Positions 1 to 11,170 of a stretch of 64,000 nt of DNA are shown here, one piece after another (the stretch's first letter is position 1; each line of letters opens with the position of its first letter). Made by a program: the position numbers and the translations under genes. Location of the stretch: assembly GCF_026230105.1 (NCBI RefSeq), contig NC_079475.1:17190125-17254124 (forward strand), read 5' to 3'. The notes under the pieces were generated by a model. The model saw only the letters and a program-made list of their open reading frames with translations, was not told the origin of the DNA and made no database searches. This stretch comes from Diorhabda sublineata. Lineage: Eukaryota; Arthropoda; Insecta; Coleoptera; Chrysomelidae.

Positions 1-397
1 AAACTAACATAAATACCGGAATTAATATTCGATGATGATTTGCTATTGGTAGCGAAATGGGAAGAAGATTTACAATATAATCTGGATTTATTTAATACGG
101 AAATGAATAAAATGAATATGAAATTAAATACAAATAAGACTAAGCATGATAAGCATGATAATATGAAGAGGATGTAAAGTATATTATTTAAATACAAGGA
201 AAACAAATTGAAAAAGAAAAGAGATGTAAAATTTAGGTGCAATTATAGAAAGTAACGAAAGACTAAGTGCAATAATAGGAAGTAATGGCAAACCAGAGTA
301 GTGAATAGAAATAGATGAAAAAATCGGAAAAGTGGATAAATTGAAATTAAATAGAATGAAAGCATCATTCTTTGGGAAAAAAGAATTACCAAAAAAC

Positions 398-845
398 ATG
401 ATATATCATCGAAAACATGAAATGCATTTTCCTCATATCTATTTTTCACAATTTGATTCCATTATTCATCACATCACAGATGGAATTAACTTATTTTTAA
501 ATAGTTAAGCTGAAATCACATAATCTTCAAAAGGTGAGTAAAACTTTGGAAGTTCCGATTTAATACTTCATAATATCATAGAAAATCGTATCAATGAAAA
601 AATGTATCAATTTGGAAATTTCCAAAAATATAATATCCCAAATAATATAAATAGAAGAGGCCGATTTCCTGCAATAAAAGCAAATGTAATCAGACCCGTT
701 CACTGACGAAGTGAGATTAATGAGAAATGACACAATATACTGCCATAATTTACATTTATCAGTCGATGTTTATCCACAAGTTATGATTCCGAAACTGCAA
801 AGGGTCGTAGTAAATGCTAGAGATTGAAAACTGTTAACCACATAG
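398..845. repeat. Dispersed repeat E, copy 1
   Basis: About 440 bases closely match 3178-3612 in the same orientation, including the shared stretch atatcatcgaaaacatgaaa at the left edge and the conserved block around gttcactgacgaagtgagat. No convincing reading frame is visible. The second copy lies inside the composite repeat structure at 2.7-4.2 kb, so this is probably a solo fragment of the same non-autonomous element. The family is unknown. Confidence 0.75.
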
Positions 846-1545
846 TTGGTCTATTCGTAATTCACGGTCGATTAACTCTATTTATATTTCCAAAATGCAC
901 AAATATAGGTTAGGTTATTTAGTTATATGAAATAAACGTTCAATTGGGAGTTTGGTCTTCAATTACTCTTTTGATAATTTTTCACAACCATAGTTTGATG
1001 TCAATTACAGAAAAAAAATATTTGGTTTGGAATATAGAGTTCAGAATAAAGTGAGTGCAAAAAATGAGAAAAACAGTTATGGAACTCTATTAAAGATTGT
1101 AGATCCCAAAATATTCTTGAGATGTGGATTTACTCCTATAAGTAGAACTCAGTTTTAGGATGAGAAATATGAGAAAGTTTTTATCATTTAGACATATATA
1201 ATTTAGTTGAGTTTCTCAAACAGTGAGCAACGTTCACATAAGACTCCACAGGAGAATAGCTGAAATCTGTCAATATTTAAATAAGTTATAAATAACGAAA
1301 AGAATGAGAGACAAACGATAATTAGCCACAAAAATCTGAAATCAATAAAAAATATGGTAATTGTAAGGATACTAAAAATTCGACTCGGCCTCATTGTTCA
1401 TTAAGCAAGATGATTAAATCTCCTTAAATTTCCAAAAAAATTAAAAAACGAAAAAAGCTCCACAAGGAGCAGCTCTGATCTCTCTCTAGCTCAGACTTGG
1501 AGCCTACTTTCAAAATAATGGTGCTAAAAGAGTAACTTTGGTAAC
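846..1545. other. AT-rich spacer, nothing recognised
   Basis: Only short chance frames are present. I see no recognised domain, RNA or repeat boundary here. Confidence 0.5.
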
Positions 1546-1551
1546 AATGAA

Positions 1552-2180
1552 AATATCAATATGCTACTTTACGCTAATAATATAGTCTTGTTTGGAGATT
1601 CTCAATAGAGCTGCAAAGAAACCTCACGATTTTAGAGTCCTAGTGTGAAAAATTTAAGCTGAAAGTAAATCACAGCAAAACTTAAATAGTAGTTTTGCGT
1701 AGAAATTCTAATATAGATCGATAGCCACAATTTCATTGTAAATAAGCTACTATTGAGCTCTCGAATACCTATGAATATTTGGTAACCATCTTCACATTCA
1801 ATGGACTATTTCTAAACAGCCTAAGACAGCAAGCAGAAAAGTGAGACTCACCCAAGGAGTTCCTCTTAGCAATATAAACTTAGCGGGTATATCATCTCTC
1901 AACTCAATAAAGACCCTGGATAATAGCGTTATACTACCTACTGTCATATGTGGAAACGGCATTTGGATGTTAAGATACTTGAAACAAACAGAAAAGACTC
2001 GGAATAGTTTCTGGAAGAACCTCCTATTTCTTCAAACACGAACAGTACCTTTTGTCATTAGAAGTGAAGTCAGACTCGATAAAATGAGCTACTTTATGAA
2101 AAAATAGGTCTTAGAACTCCTTCTAAGGATAAAGGATCAAAACCCCAAAAAGTACACTCATACAGCACTCCTTCGTTAGA
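1552..2180 (+). pseudogene. LINE reverse transcriptase relic
   Basis: Read across several frameshifts, this stretch gives a reverse transcriptase of a non-LTR retrotransposon (Jockey/R1-like). The degenerate catalytic box LLYANNIVLFGDS (normally YADD) lies at 1561-1605. A stretch like SKTK follows, then YEYLVTIFTFNG near 1770. Further downstream come GNGIWMLRYLKQ and SFWKNLLFLQTRTVP (1950-2060), the usual thumb-region motifs. Both catalytic aspartates of YADD are replaced by asparagine, and many stops are present, so the copy is dead. The longest clean frame is 1841-2107. The 5' part of the element is absent. Clade assignment is an inference from motif style. Confidence 0.75.
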
Positions 2181-2433
2181 TCCAATTGAAGGTCCCCAGG
2201 CGATGAAAATTAGATCGTTCATAATCAATGGATAACGAAGTAAAAAAAAGACATTTATGTAAGAGTGTGTACATATATACCTGTATGCATTTTTTCATAT
2301 GCAAAGTTTCAAAAATCTCATGGCATGTTGTATTGAAGTAAATGGACAACATTTTGAGCATCTGCTGTATAGGTGTAGAGAATATTACGTGAAAAATAAT
2401 CAGTTTCTTAAGGATTTCTAAAAGCACAAAATA

Positions 2434-2620
2434 TATAGGGTGATCCATTCGAAATGACCAAGTTCATTATTTTTCCAGAAAAAGGAAAGATGTTACAACA
2501 TTGTAGATAACACCATAATACCGGTCGTATCACAAGACCCTTGCGCACAAATATTGATGAAAATAGAACTAGCCGTTTCCGATATAATTGAGGCGTTCCA
2601 TACATAAAACTCACTCTGTA
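2434..2620. mobile_element. Short TA-flanked MITE-like element
   Basis: Short imperfect inverted ends are visible: TATAGGGTGA at 2434-2443 and TCACTCTGTA at 2611-2620 (reverse complement TACAGAGTGA, 8 of 10 matching). The interior carries no coding sequence. Ends of the AGGGTG type bordered by TA are common in Tc1/mariner-derived MITEs. No second copy was found in this window, so the boundaries are tentative. Confidence 0.35.
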
Positions 2621-2689
2621 TATGTATTTATATGTATGCCGGTATATATGTTTATACATTACTTGAAAAATACAATGTAGTCGTTCAAT

Positions 2690-4123
2690 ATACAAAACTT
2701 CTAAAAACGCTTCGTAAGCGAGTTATGGTGAGAGATGGATTTCGCCCGCATTCCTCATCCACCAATAATAGGAAATTGTCATGCAAATTTGTTTGGTCTA
2801 TACATATTTTGACCTAAATAATTGAATAAAATAGGTCTCAGATCTGTAACTGTAACATGAAAAACATCGTTAAATGTAAGGAGTTTGATTTTCATTCAGT
2901 AAAATAAAGATATTTTCAACTTGCATTTACTTTTTATTGAAGTTGTACACATCATTCTCTTCAGAATTGAATTTTCTGTAAGTTTCATGTGAAAGTTTAA
3001 TGCATTTATTAGACATTCATCGAAGTTATTTTACTCCAAACGTAAAAAAAGTGTATTTGGGAGTTAAGTTTTCTATATTTTACGTTAGTTAACGTAAAAA
3101 CTATTACAGACACGCTTTTTGTAACGATCGGAGAACAAGTTAAGACTGCATCCTGAAACTTAAATGATACGCCTGCTATATCATCGAAAACATGAAATGC
3201 ATTTTCCTCATATACATTTTTCATAATTTAATTCCATTATTCATCACATCACAGGTGGAATTAACTTATTTTTAAGTAATTGACCTGAAATCACCCAATT
3301 TACAAAAAGTTAGTGAAAGTTTGGAATCTCCGATTTGATACTTCATAATATCATAGAAAGTCGTTTCAATGAAAAAATGTATCAATTTCAAAATTTTCAA
3401 AAATATAATATCCAATATGAATTTGTATTCAAGAGACTGATTTCCTGAAATAAAAGCAAATGTAATGACCCGTTCACTGACGAAGTGAGATTAATGAGAA
3501 ATGACACAATATACTGCCATAATTTACATTTGTCGGACGATGTTTATCCACAAGTTATGATTCAGAAACTGCAAAGGGTCGTAGTAAATGCTAGGGATTA
3601 AAAACTATTAACCACTCTCTATATTTTTTTTTATTTTGACCTGAAAAATTGAATAAAATAGGTCTCAAATCTGTAACATAGAACATCGTCGAATGTAAGG
3701 TCATTTACACAATTTATCCATTTTTGTTTTGATTTTCATTCAGTAAAATAAAGATATCTTTCATCTTGCATTCACTTTCTATTGAGATTATACACATTCC
3801 CTTCAGAATTAAATTATCTGTAAGTTTTATGTGAAAGTTTAATGCATTTATTAGGCATTTAACGAAGTTAATTCACTCCAAACGTAAAAAAATGTATTTG
3901 AATATTTTGTATTTTACGTTAGTTAACGTAAAAACGATTACAGTTATAGACCTAATACCTATTTTACGCAATTTTACAGGTCAAAATACGTATAGACCAA
4001 ACAAATTACAAGATAATTTCAGACCGGAGACATTCAATATAGTTTGGTGGATGAGGAATCCGGGCGAAATCTATCGCTCACAATAACTAGCTTACGAAGT
4101 GTTTTTTGGAAGTTTTGTTATAC
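2690..4123. repeat. Composite element with long inverted arms
   Basis: The outer arms 2690-2865 and 3938-4123 are inverted copies of each other, sharing for example cttcgtaag, a gatttcgccc block and tttggtctatac. Just inside, 2816-3110 and 3637-3944 are direct repeats of each other. Between them lies a copy (3178-3612) of the repeat also seen at 398-845. Each direct repeat ends in the near-perfect palindrome ttttacgttagttaacgtaaaa (3080-3101 and 3911-3932). No transposase is visible. It looks like a non-autonomous DNA element with another copy inserted or recombined into it. The right end may extend to an AGGGCGTTTC-type terminus near 4190-4200. Confidence 0.65.
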
Positions 4124-4801
4124 CAACTTTTTCCTTATATATATATCTATATAATCATTTCCCTAGGGATTGGAGTGCTATTCAGAAACGCCCTGTATCA
4201 CTTGATTATGTATGATAAATATTTACAAAGGAATAATAGAATATTATAATTAATTGTCAAATTATTGCATGTATCGCATCAAGAACATTTCATACGTTTT
4301 ATTTAATGTCTATTGGAAATAATTGAATTAAATTATGCAGAATTATTCAGCCACATCACAAATTGTTTCTATATTAAATTTGAGGATTTTCGACATGAAT
4401 ATTTTTAAGAATTCTACTATAGAAGAAAACGTTGAAAAAATATGTAGCCTCGTTATACAAATCCTTGAACTCCTCCACAACGATAGTCCAAAAAGTTCGC
4501 TATCGAAAGGGTTTAATTTCATACGATATGGCTGTCACTGGAAGTGTTTGTGGCTTGACGTTAATTGTTCTCCGATTCCCCTTGAGCCCGCAAATATGCT
4601 CGCTTCACAATGACGTAAATGAATGTCACAAAAATATATTTCAAGTGGGTATTCAGCTAACGACAAGAAATCCAGTGATGGAATGAGCATTTTTAGAGAC
4701 GAGCGAATTCATTCAGCATTCTTTATAATCCTAGTTCTCCGTGTGATAAAATGAAGATGGAAGAATAGAAAAAAAAACATTTCAGCAACCACTGTGCTCT
4801 A

Positions 4802-4839
4802 TATAAATATCATTCATTCGGTTAAATTGTATTGTCAGT
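4802..4839 (+). promoter_or_regulatory. Possible TATA box plus initiator
   Basis: TATAAATA (4802-4809) is followed by TCAGT (4835-4839), which matches the arthropod initiator consensus. The spacing of about 35 bases is slightly longer than usual. No recognisable gene follows, so this may be chance in AT-rich DNA or a relic. Confidence 0.2.
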
Positions 4840-5275
4840 GAAGTAACGAACATAGTTTTATTTCAGCATCGTTATTGAAATGATATTGTGACATATTTAT
4901 ATACGTTGATTATTACTTCTGGATTAAAGAAGTTTTTAACTCGACAATCATTATTCGATCAACATATTTTCTCAATGGTATCTGTATATCTGTATCGTTT
5001 ATTCCAAAAACACTATCAACAAATTTATCATGACCTCGAATATGGATCACAATATATCATCATAAGATGGTGATGGAGAATTCCAAAAAAGAAATTTTCA
5101 ACATTGATAGTCATTCGAGCTAAGGGTCGACTCTGGAATAGTTCAAATATATAAAAAATGATGTTAAACTAACCTAAACAAGCTTTTCACTTACTAGACG
5201 ACCAAGCTATTGAGTGGAGAACAGATGGAAGATATCTCTACCTTACTCTATATAGTAAACTCTTTTGAAACAGGA

Positions 5276-5660
5276 AAAGGAGATTACCACTGAAGCATCG
5301 AAAACTCTGATGGCGTGCCGAAACTTTGCAAGGAAAAATTGGGGTTGTGGACGCATACCGCAATAGTGAGTTCATTCAATAATTTCGTATGGAGCAGTGG
5401 TCTGGACACAAGTCTGAACATAGTGAATAAAATCAGTCAATGGAACAATTTATAGGGGTTGAGAGAGACGAAAATTACCTGGGACACCTGAAAACGCTAG
5501 TTTCATCAATGAGTGCAATATGCAGATTCCGATATGGAGATAACAAACCCTCTATCTACATTCTATCCAAATATGAGAGACAACGAAGATCAAAAGCATT
5601 GTACAAGAAACCATTATACCTTAATTATGAAAAACCATTAAGGAAAATATTCACCTAAAA
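5276..5660 (+). pseudogene. LINE relic: RT thumb fused to RNase H tail
   Basis: The first half (5290-5410) reads across frameshifts as ASKTLMACRNFARKNWG and then ISYGAVVW, the end of a LINE reverse transcriptase. From 5440 the frame gives YLGHLKTL, ICRFRYGDNKPSIYILSKYE and SKALY. These correspond to the C-terminal Cys/His region after RNase H; compare ACRFCYTEDETSIHILSKCE at 18.6 kb. The middle of the element (most of RNase H) is missing, so this copy has an internal deletion. Two expected cysteines are changed to R and Y. The copy is non-functional and belongs to the same family as 18534-18905 and probably 54540-54840. Confidence 0.7.
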
Positions 5661-5931
5661 CGTGGAAATTCGACGCCTGAAATCCGAACAAAAGTGATGG
5701 AAAATAAATCATCAACTTTGGCGAAGGCCACTTGGCCGATATCATTGTATCATCTCAATGGAATAAATTCTAATTGATTGGATAAGAAACTTTCGCCAAT
5801 AGAACCAAAGTATTTATTCCAAAATTACAGCAAAAGGACACTGTGTGATTATTTTTGCACCATCTCGTATTTGAGTCGACTTTGAATTGACAACTTTTTC
5901 ATAATCAAGTTTGAATTTCTAGAACTCTGTC

Positions 5932-5967
5932 TCTGAATACGAAACCTTGATTATCAAAGCGCGCGTC
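5932..5967 (+). ncRNA. Hammerhead-like motif, copy 1 (degenerate)
   Basis: The order of elements is CTGAATA, a weak stem with TTG loop, CAAAG, GCGC, then GTC. This resembles the hammerhead ribozyme core (CUGANGA, stem II, GAAA, short stem III, cleavage after GUC), and a better copy sits at 42351-42385. Here G8 and the GAAA box are altered, so activity is unlikely. Penelope-like retroelements are known to carry such motifs. This assignment is an inference. Confidence 0.3.
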
Positions 5968-6360
5968 TTACAGTGAAACTTTGAGGGGTAGTGTAAACAG
6001 TGTGATCAGTATTCTCGTAATATCAAAATTTACATAAAAAATTGTGAAAGTTTAAATATTTAGTTTTTGCTACCCTTGATCATTTATATAGCCCTTTCCA
6101 ATAAAAATTTCAATACCACGCATTTCCAAATAAACTATAGCTAATTCTTTGACATATGTATGTTAATTTTTCCAACAACGTTAAAATCATCCTTAAGAAC
6201 TATTAGCAACGCATGTTCTGGATCATATTTTCAATGAAGGTTCATCGATACAATGAGTCGCGAATCAGTGAATATCGTTATCTAGAACCTTCGTCAGGTA
6301 CCTATGTGCTCTCATTGTCTGATTTTGGATAAATACTAACTCTTTATGACTTTTTGAATA

Positions 6361-7580
6361 TAGGGTGTTTCAAAATTATCTTTACAACTTCAAAAATTCA
6401 TAACTTCGATCATAAACAAGATATTTATATTATGTCTTTCGCATGTATTACTGCAACTGATAAAGATTTTTTTCAATAGACTGAAAAGTTATAAGTGAGG
6501 ATGTGGAAACCACAACAGAAATCTCAATGCGTGTCATTGTTCATAGAGATGAAATCAGATAAACAGGTTCAACGGAGCTTCAGGACAAAATTCCAAAGAG
6601 ACCCACCATCTAAACCCTCCATCCTTGCATGGTACACAAGCTTCCTGAGCACCAGATCAGTATTGCATAAAAATTGAGCCAGATAACCCAGAACAAGTCC
6701 AGAAAATGTGGAACGAAGACGGCAAATATTCCAGCATAATCCGAAAACTTCAATTCGTCAGGCTTCAAGGCAACTCCAAATGCCTACAACTACAATCCAC
6801 AGAGTTCTTCATAAACAGCTGCGTCTGTATGCCTATAAGAAACTACAGCCACTGTTACCAACAGATCGACCAAAACGTGTGGAGTTTGCTGTAGACAACG
6901 TATCAAGCATTATGAAGATTTCTTCAAAAAGGTGTGTTTCAGTGATGAGGCCACGTTCCATGTGTCTGGTAAAATTAACCACCACAATGTACGGATTTGG
7001 GGTTCAGAAACCCCACATGCAGTGGTCGAGCTTCAACGAGACAGCCCAAAGGTTGATGTATGGTGTGGGCTTATGCACAACAAAATCAGTGGTCCTTTAT
7101 TCTTAATAGAAACCACAGTTACTGGCTGTATGTACCTGGATATGCTTCAAAACTTTGCTCTTCCTCAGTTGGAAGAATTACAGCCGATTGTTTGCTTCCA
7201 ACTGGATGGTGCACCACCACACTGGTTCACAGCAGTGCGAGAACACCTCAACGAAACTTTTCCCTTCCGATAGATTGGACGGGCCCAATTTCATGACCAC
7301 CAAGGGCTCTGGACATAATACCCCTCGACTTCTTCTTGTGGAGTTATATGAAGAATATTGTTTACCGGACACCGGTTAATGACATTGATGATTTAAATCG
7401 CCGCATTACACATGTTACAGCTTACCTGGCTTGAAATTGATTACAGAAGTTAATGTTGAAGTGTACTAAAAAAACTTTATTAGTTGCAGTAATACATGCA
7501 AAAGACAGAATATAAATATCTTGTTTATTTTCGCTGTTGTGAATTTTTAAAGTTGTGAAGATAAATTTTAAATATCCTCA
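6361..7580 (+). mobile_element. Tc1/mariner-superfamily element, full length, dead
   Basis: The element is 1,220 bp, flanked by TA at 6359-6360 and 7581-7582. Inverted ends of about 115 bp match closely: 6361-6475 begins tagggtgtttcaaaattatc and includes aacaagatatttatatt, and the reverse complement of 7460-7580 carries the same blocks. The length, TA flanks and encoded DDE transposase fit the IS630/Tc1/mariner superfamily. The ends have diverged by roughly 15 percent by eye, so the insertion is old. Confidence 0.85.
6501..7440 (+). pseudogene. Tc1/mariner transposase with DUF4817-like N-terminus
   Basis: The start is the ATG at 6501. The N-terminus (QQKSQCVSLFIEMKS, then SILAWYTSF and SVLHKN) resembles the DUF4817 helix-turn-helix domain found in many arthropod IS630-type transposases. 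After a frameshift, the DNA-binding part continues as SIRQASRQLQMPTTTIHRVLH (6745-6810). The catalytic core follows: VCFSDEATFHVSG (first Asp near 6945), VDVWCGLMHNKISGPLF, and CFQLDGAPPHW (second Asp near 7205). After more breaks, IIPLDFFLWSYMKN (7320-7350) carries the third acidic site. All three catalytic positions survive, but at least three frameshifts and several stops make it inactive. It lies wholly inside the inverted repeats at 6361-7580. Confidence 0.82.
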
Positions 7581-7582
7581 TA

Positions 7583-9170
7583 CCATGAGAAGATAAACTA
7601 GTTTAATGTAGTTGTCTTATCATTATCCACTTAGGTATAGTAACATTTTTTAAATACTGAAGATCATTTCAATGCTGAGGCCGTTTGATTTCTTACTTTT
7701 CTATCTGTCGTACTAATTCCTAATCCAGAATCCAAATTTGTCTCTTCGTTCTTCTGAAATACTTATTGTACAATAGAGAAACTCATATAAAGCTGAAAAT
7801 AACGACTCTTGATAGTGAAGTAGGAAATATAAGTGAAGCAACAAGCAACTATTACATTATAAGCCTCAGTTTTTGAGGCGAATCTTGATTTAAGAAATAA
7901 AGAAAATCATGTGTCTTCCAAAAAATAGTGCGGTATTTGTTGAGAATTACGTGACATTAGGATATAGCAACTAGAAATAATGAGATTTTTTCGGAAAATA
8001 TACTTTCTCTCAAAAGACTGAATATGTTCTCATATTATCCGTATAGGAAAATATGGAATTGAAAGCTTTCAAGTTTGAATAATAATAAAAGACATCTATT
8101 TAGAAAGGCCTCGTAGGCTCTAAGCAGGTATACGGCGTCTCTGCTATCTATTAATAATTAAACGTGAAAGGATGATTATTTCACAATTGACAGATCAAAA
8201 ATTAAATGGAAAACTGGAGGCTGAATTCCAGAGCTTAGGACATTTTCCCTCATCATTGTTCGCGTTCGCTTTTCATGGATTAATATTTCAAGCCAAACTT
8301 CGAAGCGTCGCGGCAGCAAAACTGAAAATATTGTATATATATCGATTCAGGTAGATTAAGTCGAAAATCGGAGTTTTCCATCAGTTCCAGCATTTGAAAG
8401 GAAGTTGAAGTCATCGAAAAATCAATTAGCCATTATGTGATGATGTTTTTTTATAAGAATACTACTTTGTTTTAGAAGACCTCATCTTGACCATGTTTTC
8501 ATGACCTGTTCTTACCTGAAACAAAAGAAACGAAGTATTAGTAAACGTTTATGACAATAAAACTGAATAACGAATGACAAAAGAAAAAGACCAGTTAAAT
8601 TTAATTCTAAACTCCAATTTCAGAAAAAGATACTTTTATCTAATATTCTACATTCTGATCACTGCACTCTTCAATCGAGAGCTCCAGCTGCCAAATATAT
8701 AACACCACATTTATCCCAATAATTCCACTTTTGTTAAATTCTCTGTGTTTTTAATTATTGTAGTGAAATGGAATAATTTTTTATCTGATAATGTGAGTCT
8801 GAGCTCAAAATCCGGCTCCGGGAAACATCGTAACATGAAAACTTGGCATGCAAAATGTCGGAGAACAATGAAAAACTACCAATAATACATAGTAAGTATC
8901 TGGTATTGCCTTTCTACGTGGATGTTAAGATCTGTTATTGAAGTTTAAGTTACTTTTAAATATAGTAAATGGGCAACATAACTAATGTGGAGGTTAAATC
9001 TGTTATTAGAGCTGCCTTGCTCAATTTTTAGGCATTAGTGAAGCAGTTCGAAGCTGTACAACCCTAGCAGTATCAAGTTGTTGAATAAAAAATATTTGGT
9101 CTCAATGTGACAGTTATATTTTTTAAGATGACAGAACGTTGATAAATTTAAATTTGAACCTAGGATAAAA
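7583..9170. other. Intergenic, nothing recognised
   Basis: AT-rich sequence with only short frames. The 60-codon frame at 8172 has no family resemblance I can name. Confidence 0.5.
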
Positions 9171-10195
9171 TACTTTTAGATTAAACTATGTGGACTACAA
9201 GGGCTGCTACTCAATTTTCGAGATATGCCAATACTGCTATGAATATGTCAAATCTGACGTTGCCATCATAAAGTTTGACATTTTTAATTGTGAACACACT
9301 CAAAACGTGTTGTCAAACTAGTCCTATTTGAGTTGTTGACATATATTCGAAACAATCATCTTGGTCAAAAAAAGGAATCATGTTAAGCGTTCCTATTATT
9401 TTCTACGTGGATTATACCAACAGCAGTGTACCGATCAAATCGCTTCGACAACTGGTGATGAAGCACAATCTTGATCATCGTGTTTCGCTAGTTATCCGAA
9501 TTCAGTAGTAGTCGCACTTTACTACAGGATAAATTTCGTTAAGGTCGTCCAAAATCGGCTGTTGTGCCAGAAAACATCAATGTTGTATACCGTGAGATTA
9601 AGGCATACTTGGATATCAGCTCCACTCACATACATTCAATATTACATGAAAATTTGGCTGTCAAAATTATTTGGTCGCGTTGGATACCACATAAATTGAC
9701 AATCGGTCAAAAAAAAGCTTGTGTCCATTTGTACAAAAAAATGCTGAAGAAATTCAATCACAGTTCTTCAAAAAAGACGTTTATGCGATTGTGACAAGTG
9801 ACAAATCATGGATCTATGCATATGAACTTCATAATTAAACGACAATCATCTTATGGACCTTTTAAGACGCACCAAATCCAACAAAAGTTTTTCCAGCACG
9901 AAGTGATTCAAAGCAAGTTTTTTCGGAATGAATGGAAAGATCGCTTCGTTAGAGCAACGTGGAACGATCAATTTTGATTGGCACACCACATTTGCAGGAG
10001 TGTACGAAAAAATTCGAAAAAACTCCACCACTACAATTCGAGCTCTCACAAATCACTTCAAATAAAAACGTTTTCGAACAGTCAATATGTCGAATTGATG
10101 GGTCATCCACTGTACAGTTTGGCACCCAATAATTTTTCTTATTCCCGCGAGGTCAACGCTTTTCTATAACTGAAAGTGATATTTAACATTGTGAA
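9171..10195 (+). pseudogene. Mariner transposase relic, lineage A copy 1
   Basis: Frameshifted pieces of a mariner (DD34D-type) transposase appear in order. YYFLRGLYQQQCTDQIAS (near 9390-9440) is an N-terminal helix-turn-helix. YREIKAYLDISSTHIHSILH (9588-9650) is the second helix-turn-helix. A stretch around 9780-9830 corresponds to the first catalytic Asp (SDKSWIYAYE in a shifted frame). The C-terminal part comes after 10080 (VELMGHP and neighbouring codons). The sequence aligns at the DNA level with 30915-31482 plus 32201-32285 and with 58560-59100, so three copies of one lineage are present. The internal region between the first Asp and the C-terminus is shortened. No clear terminal repeats were found. 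Confidence 0.75.
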
Positions 10196-10509
10196 ATGTG
10201 ACTCTAGTTATTACTTATGGTATATCTTTCAAAAAGTAGTAATAATATTGATGATACAATAAAGCAGAATCTCGGTTGATATAGCAAAATATCGGAGTAT
10301 AGAAAAAACTACAAATTTATCTTGGGAAAGAAAAAGCTGAAGGTAACAGAGTTGCTCTTGCTTACACCTACAGAAGGGTCAGAAGTATATGGCATCGATT
10401 TTGCGGGTTATACATCAAATTATCTTCAAGGTTATTAAAGGAGTCGATGTAAAATCATTTATGGAAGTGCATGGCATTGATGAAGATAAGATGACGTAGC
10501 CAAAAACTC

Positions 10510-11170
10510 ACATATATACACAGAGAAAACGATTTGGCGGATTAATACAACTGATATTTTTTTAAGGTGGTATCGTTGGCTATTACAGAAGATGTGAATT
10601 GAGCGGTTTAAGTTCACTTGACATTAGCGAAGTAATAAACGAATTGCTTATGTCTATCAGACCTTTAAATATAGTGAAGGGTCGATATTTTACGTTGCTG
10701 ATAATGATGACTATACCATGCAGTACTCCAGAATGACATTATCATGAATAACTAAAAGTTTCGAAATAGTTCGATTGTTAAAAAAATTGATGGATCGTTA
10801 AATCACAAGCGGAAGTATATTTGAGTAACAAGCAGTGAAGATATTGAGAAAATTTGCCAGTGCAGTGGTGGGTGAGGCAAAAATGTTGTTAATTAGTCAC
10901 ATGAAAAAACAATACATATACAGACTTTAACAGATTAAAAAAGAATTTAATGAGGATCTAAAACTGAATAAACAACATACTTAATATATTACCAACTTAG
11001 AAAAGTCCTTATATTGATTAATAGCTCTGATTTATATACTTTTCACTTTGATTATGGATGATCGAGTTGATATTATAAAATAAATTGTTCGAGATTAGAT
11101 AAAATGTTTTTCTGGGCTGTCTCAATTCAAACAAACTCTCTATGAGATTCCCACTACTTTTTATTGCCAC
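10510..11170 (+). repeat. Duplicated segment, copy 1; Crypton-like motif
   Basis: Nearly identical to 16072-16767 apart from two short indels and scattered substitutions. Reading through stops gives GGIVGYYRRCELSGLSSLDI near 10567-10625. This fits box I of tyrosine recombinases (R-x-x-E-L followed by a D-I pair), as in insect Crypton elements. Upstream, VDVKSFMEVHGIDEDKM and PKTHIYTQRKRF could be the preceding core-binding region. The catalytic His-x-x-Arg and Tyr boxes were not identified. The duplication is certain; the Crypton assignment is a weak inference, and a stop interrupts the frame just before box I. Confidence 0.6.
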
